The position numbers were made by a program, and so were the translations under genes. A DNA stretch of 64,000 nucleotides from Rheinheimera hassiensis (GTDB taxonomy: Bacteria > Pseudomonadota > Gammaproteobacteria > Enterobacterales > Alteromonadaceae): the NCBI RefSeq assembly GCF_022436675.1, contig NZ_JAKUJZ010000006.1:239546-303545 (forward strand). The letters run 5' to 3'. The notes below the pieces were generated by a model that searched no databases, had not been told where the DNA came from, and worked only from the letters and a program-made list of their open reading frames with translations. Shown piece by piece: positions 54,109-62,410 of this stretch. How positions within the stretch are numbered: the stretch's first letter is position 1; each line of letters opens with the position of its first letter.

Positions 54109-54446
54109 GCTGCGATATGCAGGTAGACGGTTATGTCGAAGGTAAAATTGTCAGCGAAAAAACCTTAGTGATCAGTGGCACCGGCCGCATAAAAGGCGAG
54201 CTTACTGCCGACAAGGTGATTATTAACGGTTTATTTGAAGGCGATTGCTTTGCCAATAGCGTTGAAATATTGCCGCAGGGCAAAGCGCACGGCGTGATCC
54301 ATTGCGACGATCTGAGCATTGAGCGCGGTGGCAGCTTTATTGGTAAAACCATGCCAACCTCAACCGAACAGGTCATTAGCCTGCCTAAAACTGAATCCAC
54401 CGAGCGTAGTACGCCATCGCTGGAGAGCAAAACCGAAACCGGTTAA
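54012..54446 (+). CDS. Bactofilin (polymer-forming cytoskeletal protein)
   Basis: A 144-residue protein whose middle (about 18-105) is a bactofilin beta-helix: VAQGCTVNGSLRLSCDMQVDG, then VEGKIVSEKTLVISGTG and ADKVIINGLFEGD. The tail is disordered, rich in S, T and E. The start is firm: AAGGAAAGGAG lies just upstream of the ATG. It begins inside the M23 gene in another frame. The likely job is to place the M23 enzyme in the envelope. Confidence 0.93.
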   Translation: MGFFSQHAGNQGKHAVTTVVAQGCTVNGSLRLSCDMQVDGYVEGKIVSEKTLVISGTGRIKGELTADKVIINGLFEGDCFANSVEILPQGKAHGVIHCDDLSIERGGSFIGKTMPTSTEQVISLPKTESTERSTPSLESKTETG

Positions 54447-54454
54447 TACCGCTC

Positions 54455-54491
54455 AGTCTTCGCCGTTGGTCGCAAAGGCTGGTGTTTTTTT
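54455..54491 (+). terminator. Probable terminator after bactofilin
   Basis: An imperfect stem of about nine pairs (AGTCTTCGC with GCAAAGGCT, containing wobble and one mismatch) around a short loop, followed within five bases by seven T residues. Confidence 0.42.
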
Positions 54492-54496
54492 CGTTG

Positions 54497-54533
54497 CGCC
54501 GTTAAGTTGATAACGTATTTAAACTTAACGGCG
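54497..54533 (+). promoter_or_regulatory. Perfect 12-bp inverted repeat burying the amidohydrolase ribosome-binding site
   Basis: CGCCGTTAAGTT (54497-54508) pairs perfectly with AACTTAACGGCG (54522-54533) across a 13-base loop. The right arm ends eight bases before the ATG at 54542 and contains the only G-rich stretch (GGCGG) that could serve as a ribosome-binding site. It may act as an RNA hairpin or as a DNA operator. Confidence 0.55.
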
Positions 54534-54541
54534 GTATAACA

Positions 54542-55861
54542 ATGAAAAAAACGCTTCTGGCCAGTTTACTTTGCTTTAGCAGCCTCAGTGCTGTTGCCGC
54601 AAATTCCTTACCTGAACAAATTCAGCAAGATTACCAGCAACATCTGGGCGCGCTGTTTACTCATTTTCACCAACATCCCGAACTGTCGCATATGGAAACC
54701 CAAACCGCTAAGCGCCTGGCAAAAGAGCTGCGTGATGCCGGTTTTGACGTTACCGAAGGCGTAGGCAAAACCGGTGTGGTAGCCATGCTGAAAAACGGCC
54801 CCGGCCCGCTGGTAATGATGCGTGCCGATATGGATGGCTTGCCGGTAGAGGAGAAATCCGGCCTGGCTTATGCCTCTAAAGCGAAACAAACCGACTGGGA
54901 CGGCAACGAAGTATCCGTTATGCATGCCTGTGGCCACGACGTACACATTACCAGCCTGGTAGGCACGGCAAGGCGCATGGCGGCGATGAAAGACCAATGG
55001 TCCGGCACCCTGATGCTGGTGGGCCAACCGGCAGAAGAACGGGTTGGCGGCGCCAAAGGCATGATGCAGGACAATATCTGGGGCCGCTTTGGCCAGCCCG
55101 ATTATGCGCTGGCGTTTCATGTTTCATCTGAAATTGAAACCGGCAAAATTGTCGCAGTAGAAGGCTCGCCCTACTCGGGCGTAGACAGCGTGGATATTAT
55201 TGTGCACGGAGTGGGGGCCCATGGCGCCAGCCCGCACCGGGGTAAAGACCCTATAGTGCTGGGCGCGCAAATTGTGCTGGCACTGCAAACCATCGTCAGC
55301 CGTGAAATAGCACCCAAAGAGCCGGCATTAATTACCGTAGGCGCCTTTCACAGCGGCACCAAGCACAATATTATTTCCGATAAAGCCCACCTACAGCTAA
55401 CTGTGCGTAACGACAACTGGGAAACGCGGGAATATTTAATCGCTGCCATTAAACGGGTAGCCGAAAACCTGGGCCGGGCAGCCGGTTTGCCGGAAGATAA
55501 ACTGCCTGAAGTACGCATTACCGACGAGCCCACCCCACCTACCGTGAACGATATTCCGCTGACACAACGGCTGAAAAAAGCCTGGGCGGCCAACATGGGC
55601 GAACCGGTGTTTGATGAAAACTACAAACGCTTAGGTATGGGTGCAGAAGACTTCCCGTTTTTTACCACTAAGCCGTATATCCCCAGTACTTACTTTGCGG
55701 TTGGCGGCACACCGGCAGAGGCATTTGCTGCTGAGAAAGCCGGTGGCCCGGCAGTGCCCAGCCACCATAGCCCGCTGTTTAAAATCAGCCCACAACCTGC
55801 GGTAACCAAGGGCGTGGAAGCCACTGTGATCGCCTTGCTGGATTTAATGCCAAAGCAATGA
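54542..55861 (+). CDS. Secreted M20 family amidohydrolase/carboxypeptidase
   Basis: A 439-residue protein with a clear signal peptide (positive start, hydrophobic core, likely cleavage after SAVAA near residue 20). The M20 amidohydrolase fold is marked by MMRADMDGLPVEEKSGL and the metal site HACGHDVH (H128, C130, H132, D133), with PAEERVGGAKGM following. Such enzymes release amino or acyl groups from N-acyl amino acids or small peptides. The substrate here is unknown. Export and a structured 5' leader suggest regulated use of external nutrients. Confidence 0.9.
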   Translation: MKKTLLASLLCFSSLSAVAANSLPEQIQQDYQQHLGALFTHFHQHPELSHMETQTAKRLAKELRDAGFDVTEGVGKTGVVAMLKNGPGPLVMMRADMDGLPVEEKSGLAYASKAKQTDWDGNEVSVMHACGHDVHITSLVGTARRMAAMKDQWSGTLMLVGQPAEERVGGAKGMMQDNIWGRFGQPDYALAFHVSSEIETGKIVAVEGSPYSGVDSVDIIVHGVGAHGASPHRGKDPIVLGAQIVLALQTIVSREIAPKEPALITVGAFHSGTKHNIISDKAHLQLTVRNDNWETREYLIAAIKRVAENLGRAAGLPEDKLPEVRITDEPTPPTVNDIPLTQRLKKAWAANMGEPVFDENYKRLGMGAEDFPFFTTKPYIPSTYFAVGGTPAEAFAAEKAGGPAVPSHHSPLFKISPQPAVTKGVEATVIALLDLMPKQ

Positions 55862-56199
55862 TGTCATTAAAAGACATGTCGCAGGTTATATCCGAATAGA
55901 GCAGAATCGGTTTGCTCTAAGCTAACCGTTGAAGGCATGGATGCTGACAAATTCGCCTGGAGCGAATTTGAACAGCTGTGCTGGTCCGCAGGATGAACTT
56001 CAGGGATGAAGTTCATAATCGAGCCCCCATGGATGGATTCACGGCGTGTTAGCGTGAACAAACCGATGGCAGCGAGTTGCATCATCAGGCTTAGCTGCTT
56101 TTTTCACCATCAAAATAATGCAAAGCAGCGCCATTCTGCTACAATGCCGCCCCTTTTGCAGGCCAAGGCCCGCAGTTTTATCTTTTGCGGAGCACCAGC
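55862..56199. other. Non-coding region before dbpA
   Basis: No coding region is seen in 338 bp. The left part holds the expanded GGA-loop repeat (55904-56067). After it, GCAGC...GCTGC followed by six T residues (56069-56106) may be a weak terminator. The short remainder carries the dbpA ribosome-binding site GCGGAG. Confidence 0.55.
55904..56067 (+). repeat. GGA-loop palindromic repeat, copy B (expanded)
   Basis: A 164 bp version of the element seen at 31995 and 57610. The outer arms are GAATCGGTTTGCTC and the complement of GAACAAACCGAT. Relative to copies A and C it has about 67 extra bases holding two more perfect hairpins: CAAATTCGC-CTGGA-GCGAATTTG (55948-55970) and ATGAACTTC-AGGGAT-GAAGTTCAT (55993-56016). 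Five GGA motifs occur, including CAGGATG (55989-55995), CAGGGATG (56001-56008) and two CATGGATG. Confidence 0.87.
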
Positions 56200-57582
56200 A
56201 TGAGCAACACCTCTTTTTCCAGCCTGAATTTACCAGACGCTTTAGTCAGTAATCTTAACGATTTAGGCTACAGTGCCATGACAGCTATTCAGGCGCAGGC
56301 ACTGCCGGCAATTTTGGCCGGGCAGGATGTTATCGGACAGGCCAAAACAGGCTCAGGCAAAACGGCCGCGTTTGGTTTAGGCCTGCTGGCTAAATTAGAT
56401 GTTAAATATTTTCGCGTGCAAACGCTGGTACTTTGCCCCACGCGCGAGTTGGCCGATCAGGTGGCGGCAGAGCTGCGTAAACTGGCGCGCAGTATTCATA
56501 ATATTAAAATTCTTACGCTGTGCGGTGGCGTACCAATTGGCCCGCAAATCGGCTCACTGGAACATGGCGCCCATATTATTGTTGGCACGCCGGGCCGGGT
56601 GGTTGATCATTTAGACAAAGGCCGGCTAAATCTGGACGATTTAACCACGCTGGTGCTGGACGAAGCCGACCGCATGCTGGAAATGGGTTTTCAGGCCGAC
56701 TTAGATAACGTTATCGCTAAAGCTCCGGCAAAACGCCAAACACTGTTATTCAGCGCCACCTATCCCAGCGCTATTGCCAAGCTAAGTGAGCGCCTGCTAA
56801 CCAACCCGCTGCAGGTAACAGTAGCCGAGCAGCACGACACCAGCAGCATACAGCAGCAGTTTTTCCAGGTGGCCGACAACAACGCCCGCTTAAGTGCTTT
56901 GCGTACCTTATTACTGCAGTATCAGGGCCAAAGCAGCATGGTGTTTTGTAATACCAAGCGCGAAACACAAGACGTTGCCGACGCCCTGCATCAGTTTGGT
57001 TTTAGCGTACTGGCACTGCATGGCGATATGGAGCAAAAAGACCGTGACCAAACCCTGGTACAGTTTGCCAATGGCAGCGCCTGTATTTTAGTAGCGACCG
57101 ACGTTGCTGCCCGCGGTTTGGATATCAGCAGTGTAGATGCGGTATTTAACTACCAGCTGGCACATGATGCTGACACCCACACCCACCGTATTGGCCGCAC
57201 CGGCCGCGCTGGCCAAAGCGGTATTGCGCTAAGCTTATTTACTGCCAGTGATGCCGGTAAACTGATCCCGCTGGAAGATGGCTTAGGTATTAAAATTGAT
57301 GCGGCTGAACTGCCGGTTGTAGATATTGCCGCATTAAAACCGGCTAAGCCGTTAATGGCCACGCTGCAACTGGATGGTGGTAAAAAGCATAAAATCCGTG
57401 CCGGTGATATTGTTGGCGCCCTCACAGCCAGCAAGCAGCTAAGCAATGACGACTTAGGTAAAATTCAGCTGCACGATATCTGGAGCTTTGTCGCAGTAAA
57501 ACGTACAGCCGTAAAGCTGGCACTGCAGCTGATTCAGCAGGGTAAAATTAAAGGCAAAAGTATCCGCGCCCGGGCACTGTGA
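56200..57582 (+). CDS. dbpA: ATP-dependent RNA helicase DbpA
   Basis: DEAD-box helicase that acts on 50S assembly by binding hairpin 92 of 23S rRNA. The 460 residues show AKTGSGKT, PTRELADQ, TPGRVVDH, DEAD in LDEADRML, SAT, ARGLD and HRIGRTGRAG, then the DbpA-specific C-terminal RNA-binding domain (DGGKKHKIRAGDIVGAL, KIKGKSIRARAL). A TTG at 56185 is in frame, but the ATG at 56200 follows GCGGAG and gives the family start. The gene is bracketed by two same-orientation GGA-loop repeats. Confidence 0.95.
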   Translation: MSNTSFSSLNLPDALVSNLNDLGYSAMTAIQAQALPAILAGQDVIGQAKTGSGKTAAFGLGLLAKLDVKYFRVQTLVLCPTRELADQVAAELRKLARSIHNIKILTLCGGVPIGPQIGSLEHGAHIIVGTPGRVVDHLDKGRLNLDDLTTLVLDEADRMLEMGFQADLDNVIAKAPAKRQTLLFSATYPSAIAKLSERLLTNPLQVTVAEQHDTSSIQQQFFQVADNNARLSALRTLLLQYQGQSSMVFCNTKRETQDVADALHQFGFSVLALHGDMEQKDRDQTLVQFANGSACILVATDVAARGLDISSVDAVFNYQLAHDADTHTHRIGRTGRAGQSGIALSLFTASDAGKLIPLEDGLGIKIDAAELPVVDIAALKPAKPLMATLQLDGGKKHKIRAGDIVGALTASKQLSNDDLGKIQLHDIWSFVAVKRTAVKLALQLIQQGKIKGKSIRARAL

Positions 57583-57609
57583 CAACAACGGTCATTGCAA
57601 CTGGAGTGA

Positions 57610-57706
57610 GAACCGATTTGCCCTAAGCGAACCGTTGAAGGCATGGATGCCTGAATCGAGCCTACAGGGAGGTATTTACGGCGCGTTTGCGTGGGCAAAC
57701 CGGTTC
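57610..57706 (+). repeat. GGA-loop palindromic repeat, copy C
   Basis: A 97 bp element with terminal inverted repeats GAACCGATTTGCCC and the complement of GGGCAAACCGGTTC. Inner hairpin GGCA-TGGA-TGCC (57640-57651) and a TACAGGGAGGT motif (57663-57673) follow. It lies 27 bp past the dbpA stop and 29 bp from the converging arfB stop, filling that gap. Confidence 0.87.
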
Positions 57707-57735
57707 GCGCATAAACCCCATCACCGTTCTGCACA

Positions 57736-58155
57736 CTAGAGCTGCGGCTTCCCCTGGCGCAACGCCTTGGTAGCACCACGCTGCTTTTTATGTTCCAGCC
57801 GCCGCTGCTGGCTGCCATAAGTGGCTTTGGTGGCAACCCGTTTTTTCGCCACTCTGGCGGCTGACTGCACCAGCTCAATAAACTGCGCCAAAGCCTGCTC
57901 GCGGTTCATCTCCTGGCTGCGGCTTTGCTGGCATTTAATAATAATTTTGCCGCTTTGCGTAATGCGATGGTCTGATTTTGCCAACAGCTTATCTTTATAA
58001 AACTGCGGCAAGCTGGACGCATTAATATCAAAAATCAGCTGCGCGGCAGTAGACACCTTATTCACATGCTGGCCACCGGCACCGCTGGAACGGATAAACT
58101 GCCACTCCACTTCATTGTCATTAAGAGCCACACTACCTGAAATCTGAATTGCCAT
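57736..58155 (-). CDS. arfB: Alternative ribosome-rescue factor ArfB
   Basis: Peptidyl-tRNA hydrolase that frees ribosomes stalled on mRNAs lacking a stop codon. The 139-residue protein has the GGQ motif in SSGAGGQHVNKVST and a basic C-terminal tail (KKQRGATKALRQGKP) that enters the mRNA channel. The ATG at 58155 gives the normal length (140 in Escherichia coli); the open frame extends upstream without family-like sequence. Confidence 0.95.
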   Translation of the reverse strand: MAIQISGSVALNDNEVEWQFIRSSGAGGQHVNKVSTAAQLIFDINASSLPQFYKDKLLAKSDHRITQSGKIIIKCQQSRSQEMNREQALAQFIELVQSAARVAKKRVATKATYGSQQRRLEHKKQRGATKALRQGKPQL

Positions 58156-58352
58156 ACTATCGCTATAGGTTGCTGCGTTAATACCCCGATCAGACCACAA
58201 GCACCGCCGTGACACAAGTTTAACGGCCAATACCCACACTACTTAGTGGTATACGCCTAAAGTCTATGCACCTTAAGTCTAAGTTCGTTAACTGCAATTT
58301 TTAGTTACAGTAAAGCCATTGTCGTTACCACTACCGACGCAAGGACATCAAT

Positions 58353-60257
58353 ATGGCCAGCACCAGCCTCTATCACAATGAATATCAACGTGCCATTAAC
58401 GCCCCCGAACCGTTCTGGCAGCAGCAAGCCGCTAAACTAAACTGGTATAAAACACCGCGCACTATTTTGCAGCAACAAGATACCAATCATTATCAATGGT
58501 TTAGCGACGGCGTGCTAAATACTGCCTATCTGGCGCTGGATACCCATATTGAGCAAGGCCGTGGCGAACAAACCGCGCTGATTTACGACTCGCCGGTAAC
58601 CAACAGCAAGCAGCAATTTAGCTACCGCCAACTGCGCGATGAAGTAGCTCAATTTGCCGGAGTCTTAAAAGCTTTGGGGGTGAGCAAAGGCGACCGCGTA
58701 GTGATTTATATGCCAATGATCCCGCAAGCTGCCATTGCCATGCTGGCGGTGGCGCGTTTAGGTGCAGTACATTCAGTGGTATTTGGCGGGTTTTCAGCCC
58801 ATGAACTGGCCATGCGGATAGACGACGCAAAACCCAAAGTGGTGGTTAGTGCGTCCTGCGGTATTGAAATCAGTAAACTTATCGCCTACAAACCACTGCT
58901 GGATGACGCCATCAGCAAAGCTGAACATAAACCACAGCACTGCGTTATTTATCAGCGGCCACAACTACTGGCTACCCTGCAAAGCGGCCGCGACCTGGAT
59001 TGGCGCCAGGCTATGGCCGCGGCAGAAAGCGCGCCTTGTGTGCCGGTAAAAGCCACCGATCCGTTATATGTATTGTACACCTCCGGCACCACCGGCAAAC
59101 CCAAAGGCGTAGTGCGTGATAACGGCGGCCATGCGGTAGCGCTTAATTACAGTATGCAGGCGGTGTATAACGCCAAACCAGGCGATGTGTTCTGGGCCGC
59201 GTCTGACGTTGGCTGGGTAGTTGGCCACTCTTATATTGTTTATGCACCGCTTATCGCCGGCTGCACCAGCGTATTGTACGAAGGTAAACCGGTATTTACC
59301 CCCGATGCCGGCGCTTTTTGGCGCGTATGTGCTGAGTATAAGGTCAATATTTTATTTGCCGCGCCCACGGCGTTTCGGGCTATTCGCAAAGAAGACCCGG
59401 ACGCCGCACTGCAACGCTATGATTTATCGGCCCTGCGCGCCGTGTTTGTTGCCGGTGAACGGCTGGACCCGGCCACCTACCAGTGGGTAGCTGAAAAATT
59501 GAAAAAACCGGTGATTGATCACTGGTGGCAAACTGAAACCGGCTGGCCCATAGCCGCCAACCCGGCCGGACTGGAGTTAATGAACGCCAAACCAGGCTCA
59601 GCTACCGTGCCGGTGCCGGGCTTTAATGTACAAATACTGGACGACAGCGGCAAAGTGCTGCGCGCTAATGAGCAGGGCTTTATCGCCATAGCACTGCCAC
59701 TGCCACCAGGCTGTTTAACCACTATCTGGGGTAACGATGAGCGCTTTGTCGCCGGTTACCTGGATAGCTTCCCCGGTTACTACGCCAGCGGAGACGGCGG
59801 CTATATTGACGAAGACGGCTATCTGTTTGTTATGGGCCGCACTGATGATGTAATCAACGTTGCCGGGCACCGCTTATCTACCGGCGAAATGGAACAAATT
59901 GTCGCTAATCACCCGGCTATTGCCGAGTGCTGCGTTATTGGTATTCACGAGCCAATCAAAGGCCAACAACCACTGGCGCTGGTATTGCTGAAAAACGGCA
60001 CCGACATTGACGAAACCATACTTGAAGCCGAACTGGTAGCTATGGTACGGCAGGAAATTGGCGCACTGGCCTGCTTTAAAAAAACCATTATTGTAAAACG
60101 CCTGCCCAAAACCCGCAGCGGCAAAATTTTACGTAAACTGCTGCGGCAAATTGCAGATGGCAAAGAATACAGCGTACCGTCTACCATAGACGACCCGGCC
60201 AGCGTAGCTGAAATTGCCCAACTGATGGCCAGCAAGGGGCTGATTAGCCAAACCTGA
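58353..60257 (+). CDS. prpE: Propionyl-CoA synthetase
   Basis: Activates propionate to propionyl-CoA through an acyl-adenylate. The 634-residue ANL-family enzyme has YTSGTTGKPKG near residue 241, the WWQTETGWPI motif, and the catalytic K591 in RSGKILRKLLR, which is also the usual acetylation site. The N-terminal DUF3448-type segment is present. GVVRDNGGHAVAL and HWWQTETGWPIA favour PrpE over Acs. AAGGA precedes the ATG. The prpBCD genes are not nearby, so it stands alone. Confidence 0.92.
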   Translation: MASTSLYHNEYQRAINAPEPFWQQQAAKLNWYKTPRTILQQQDTNHYQWFSDGVLNTAYLALDTHIEQGRGEQTALIYDSPVTNSKQQFSYRQLRDEVAQFAGVLKALGVSKGDRVVIYMPMIPQAAIAMLAVARLGAVHSVVFGGFSAHELAMRIDDAKPKVVVSASCGIEISKLIAYKPLLDDAISKAEHKPQHCVIYQRPQLLATLQSGRDLDWRQAMAAAESAPCVPVKATDPLYVLYTSGTTGKPKGVVRDNGGHAVALNYSMQAVYNAKPGDVFWAASDVGWVVGHSYIVYAPLIAGCTSVLYEGKPVFTPDAGAFWRVCAEYKVNILFAAPTAFRAIRKEDPDAALQRYDLSALRAVFVAGERLDPATYQWVAEKLKKPVIDHWWQTETGWPIAANPAGLELMNAKPGSATVPVPGFNVQILDDSGKVLRANEQGFIAIALPLPPGCLTTIWGNDERFVAGYLDSFPGYYASGDGGYIDEDGYLFVMGRTDDVINVAGHRLSTGEMEQIVANHPAIAECCVIGIHEPIKGQQPLALVLLKNGTDIDETILEAELVAMVRQEIGALACFKKTIIVKRLPKTRSGKILRKLLRQIADGKEYSVPSTIDDPASVAEIAQLMASKGLISQT

Positions 60258-60392
60258 GCCAGCCCCCGGTGCAGTAGCCAATAACAGCTTAATCTGCGCT
60301 GGCAATCTGGGGGCTAAACAGCTTATGCTACTGCGCCTGAATTACGTTGTATTTGCGCCGCATCCAGCGGGCTGTATGGAGCTGTTGCCCGA

Positions 60393-61439
60393 ATGATATC
60401 GCCGATAAACCTGATGCACAAAACCATTGCCTTTATGCAGCGCTGGCCTGGTTTGATGGCCGTGCTGGCCTTTGCCGCTGGTGTAGCCAGTTATATTCTG
60501 GTTGAACGCAAACAATCGCTGGCACAGATTATTGCCGTACTTTTATTGCTTAGCTGGTTATGGCTATTGCTGGATAACTGGCTGCGCGAACGCATAGAGC
60601 AACGCTTTGGCATAACGCTATCGCCCATTCTGGTGCGTTTTGCTCTGCAAACAGTGCATCAGGAAAGCCTGTTTTTCGCCTTACCGTTTTTTCTTGCTGT
60701 TACCAGTTGGCACCACGGCCAGGCGGCATTTACTATACTGATTATTTTTTGCGCGCTGGTTTCTGTAGTAGACCCACTGTATTACAAAAAGCTGGCACCA
60801 CATCGCACAGTGTTTGTGGTGTTCCATGCTTTTACTTTGTTTGTTGTACTGTTAATAGTGCTGCCGGTATTAATGCAACTTACCACCAGCCAAAGCATGG
60901 CCGCAGCCCTGGGTATCGCCGTGCTGCTGAGTTTACCCAGCCTGGGCGCAATAATGCCGGGTGGCCGCTGGTGGCGGGTACCGTTTTTACTCTGCTTACT
61001 TACTGTACTTAGCGCCGGTTTATGGCAACTACGCAGTTGGGTGCCGCCGGCAGCCCTTCGCCTTAACGCTATAATCTTGTCGCACGAAATGGACTACGAG
61101 CAACGTAAGCCCGGCGACAGCATCAGCCAGGTCAACAACCACGACTTACAACAGCAAGGCTTATACAGCTTTACCGCGGTAACGGTGCCTCGCGGCCTTA
61201 AAGAGCAAATTTTTCATGTTTGGCTGCACAATGGCAAAGAAGTGGATCGTATTCAGCTGAATATCACCGGCGGCAGCGCCACTGGTTATCGCGCCTGGAG
61301 CCATAAACTGAATTTTCCGGCCAACGCCGAAGGCAAATGGCGGGTAGAAGTAGTAACAGAATCAGAGCAGCTTATCGGCCTGGCCCGCTTTACAGTAACG
61401 GCCGCTGCACCGGCACCACTACCGCAGGCGGGTTTTTAA
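60393..61439 (+). CDS. DUF5924/DUF2914 family membrane protein
   Basis: A 348-residue protein with about eight membrane segments in the first 225 residues (DUF5924-type) and a C-terminal soluble domain of about 100 residues resembling DUF2914 (LYSFTAVTVPRGLKEQIFHVWLHNG in part, ending AEGKWRVEVVTESEQLIG). The C-terminal domain looks like a small beta sandwich. The function is unknown. A second start, MHKTIAF at 60414, is possible. The last 50 bp overlap the converging small gene. Confidence 0.75.
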   Translation: MISPINLMHKTIAFMQRWPGLMAVLAFAAGVASYILVERKQSLAQIIAVLLLLSWLWLLLDNWLRERIEQRFGITLSPILVRFALQTVHQESLFFALPFFLAVTSWHHGQAAFTILIIFCALVSVVDPLYYKKLAPHRTVFVVFHAFTLFVVLLIVLPVLMQLTTSQSMAAALGIAVLLSLPSLGAIMPGGRWWRVPFLLCLLTVLSAGLWQLRSWVPPAALRLNAIILSHEMDYEQRKPGDSISQVNNHDLQQQGLYSFTAVTVPRGLKEQIFHVWLHNGKEVDRIQLNITGGSATGYRAWSHKLNFPANAEGKWRVEVVTESEQLIGLARFTVTAAAPAPLPQAGF

Positions 61440-61653
61440 CCGGCTGGCGGCAATGTTGTTTCAGTAACTGCTCAAGCTCCTTCAGCCGCGCCTGCAACTG
61501 CTGGCCATGATCAGGGTTATACGGTTGGCGCAATTGCCTGCGTATCTCAAGCCGCTGCTCATTTAACATCTGGCATTCCGCCTGGCTAAATTGTGGCGTG
61601 GCATGCGCCATGCAAGACGTCAGACCTATCAACACACTTAAAATGAAACGCAT
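61390..61653 (-). CDS. Small secreted cysteine-containing protein, unknown
   Basis: An 87-residue protein with a signal peptide (MRFILSVLIGLTSCMAHA, cleavage near residue 18) and a helical mature part CQMLNEQRLEIRRQLRQPYN with a paired C-terminal cysteine (LLKQHC). AAGGGCG precedes the ATG. The two mature cysteines could form a disulfide linking helical arms. It overlaps the end of the DUF5924 gene by 50 bp tail to tail. No named family is recognised. Confidence 0.65.
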   Translation of the reverse strand: MRFILSVLIGLTSCMAHATPQFSQAECQMLNEQRLEIRRQLRQPYNPDHGQQLQARLKELEQLLKQHCRQPVKNPPAVVVPVQRPLL

Positions 61654-61836
61654 ATAACGCCCTTAATGCTTTTTTTATCTGATGTTTTCAGTGTGACAAT
61701 AATGCAGCTAAAAGTATAGTTGTCAGCCATAAACACCGTTTACTGCATATTGCCACACAGTAAAATCGGGATTTAGAGATGCAATTGTGTACCCAATTAT
61801 CTATGATTGCTTTAAAAGGACTTTAGGACGTTCAAA

Positions 61837-62316
61837 ATGAGACCTCACTTACTGCCACTCTTGCTGATAACAGTACCGGCTTTAGTTTCAGCCAATGTCT
61901 ATAAGTGCGAAGTTAACGGCGTGATTACCTACAGCCAGATCCCCTGCAGCGACGATGCCCAGGTTACTGATTACTCCAGAGATGAAATAGCCGACCCACC
62001 CCAGCCTCAAAGCACTACTAGCACTGACAAAGCTGCCGCCACAATGAACAGGCTAAGTGATTCGATCAAAAAGCGTGATATGCGTATAGCAATAAACAGG
62101 CTTAAATCAGACAAAGCCAAACTGCAAAACCAGCGTGATGCAAAGATGGCAAAATTGAAGAACTCTAAGCGCTATGCAAACAACAATCTGGCTGGCGCAG
62201 TATGGGAAGAAAGCTTATCTAACGAAATGGCAGCAATAGCCGCTCAGTACGACACAGACGTAAGGGCAATTGACGTTGAAATAGACAGATTAAATGATGA
62301 ATTAAAAAGGCTTTAA
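61837..62316 (+). CDS. DUF4124 domain protein
   Basis: A 159-residue exported protein: signal peptide ending near SANV (residue 19), then the DUF4124 motif VYKCEVNGVITYSQIPCSDD, a low-complexity linker, and a charged coiled coil from about residue 65 to the end. DUF4124 domains are common in secreted proteins of gammaproteobacteria and have no defined role. AGGAC lies upstream of the ATG. Confidence 0.82.
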   Translation: MRPHLLPLLLITVPALVSANVYKCEVNGVITYSQIPCSDDAQVTDYSRDEIADPPQPQSTTSTDKAAATMNRLSDSIKKRDMRIAINRLKSDKAKLQNQRDAKMAKLKNSKRYANNNLAGAVWEESLSNEMAAIAAQYDTDVRAIDVEIDRLNDELKRL

Positions 62317-62352
62317 CGTAACAGGTACAAATAGAAAAGTATTTTACGGCAG

Positions 62353-62382
62353 TTGACGGCTGCACCAGCAGTACAGTAACTT
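62353..62382 (+). promoter_or_regulatory. Possible promoter for tRNA-Gly
   Basis: TTGACG (62353-62358), an 18 bp spacer and TAACTT (62377-62382), followed by a GC-rich stretch, about 30 bp before the tRNA. The -10 match is weak. Confidence 0.33.
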
Positions 62383-62410
62383 AGCGCTCTGCTTTACACA
62401 CTAATGCACT

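Noticed and set aside
54608-55120. 170-codon open frame on the minus strand inside the M20 amidohydrolase
   Set aside because: It lies wholly opposite a well supported enzyme gene and has no family-like sequence.
60261-60315. AGCCCCC...GGGGGCT inverted repeat after prpE
   Set aside because: Stem of seven with a 41-base loop and no T run; possible 3' structure but too weak to call a terminator or operator.
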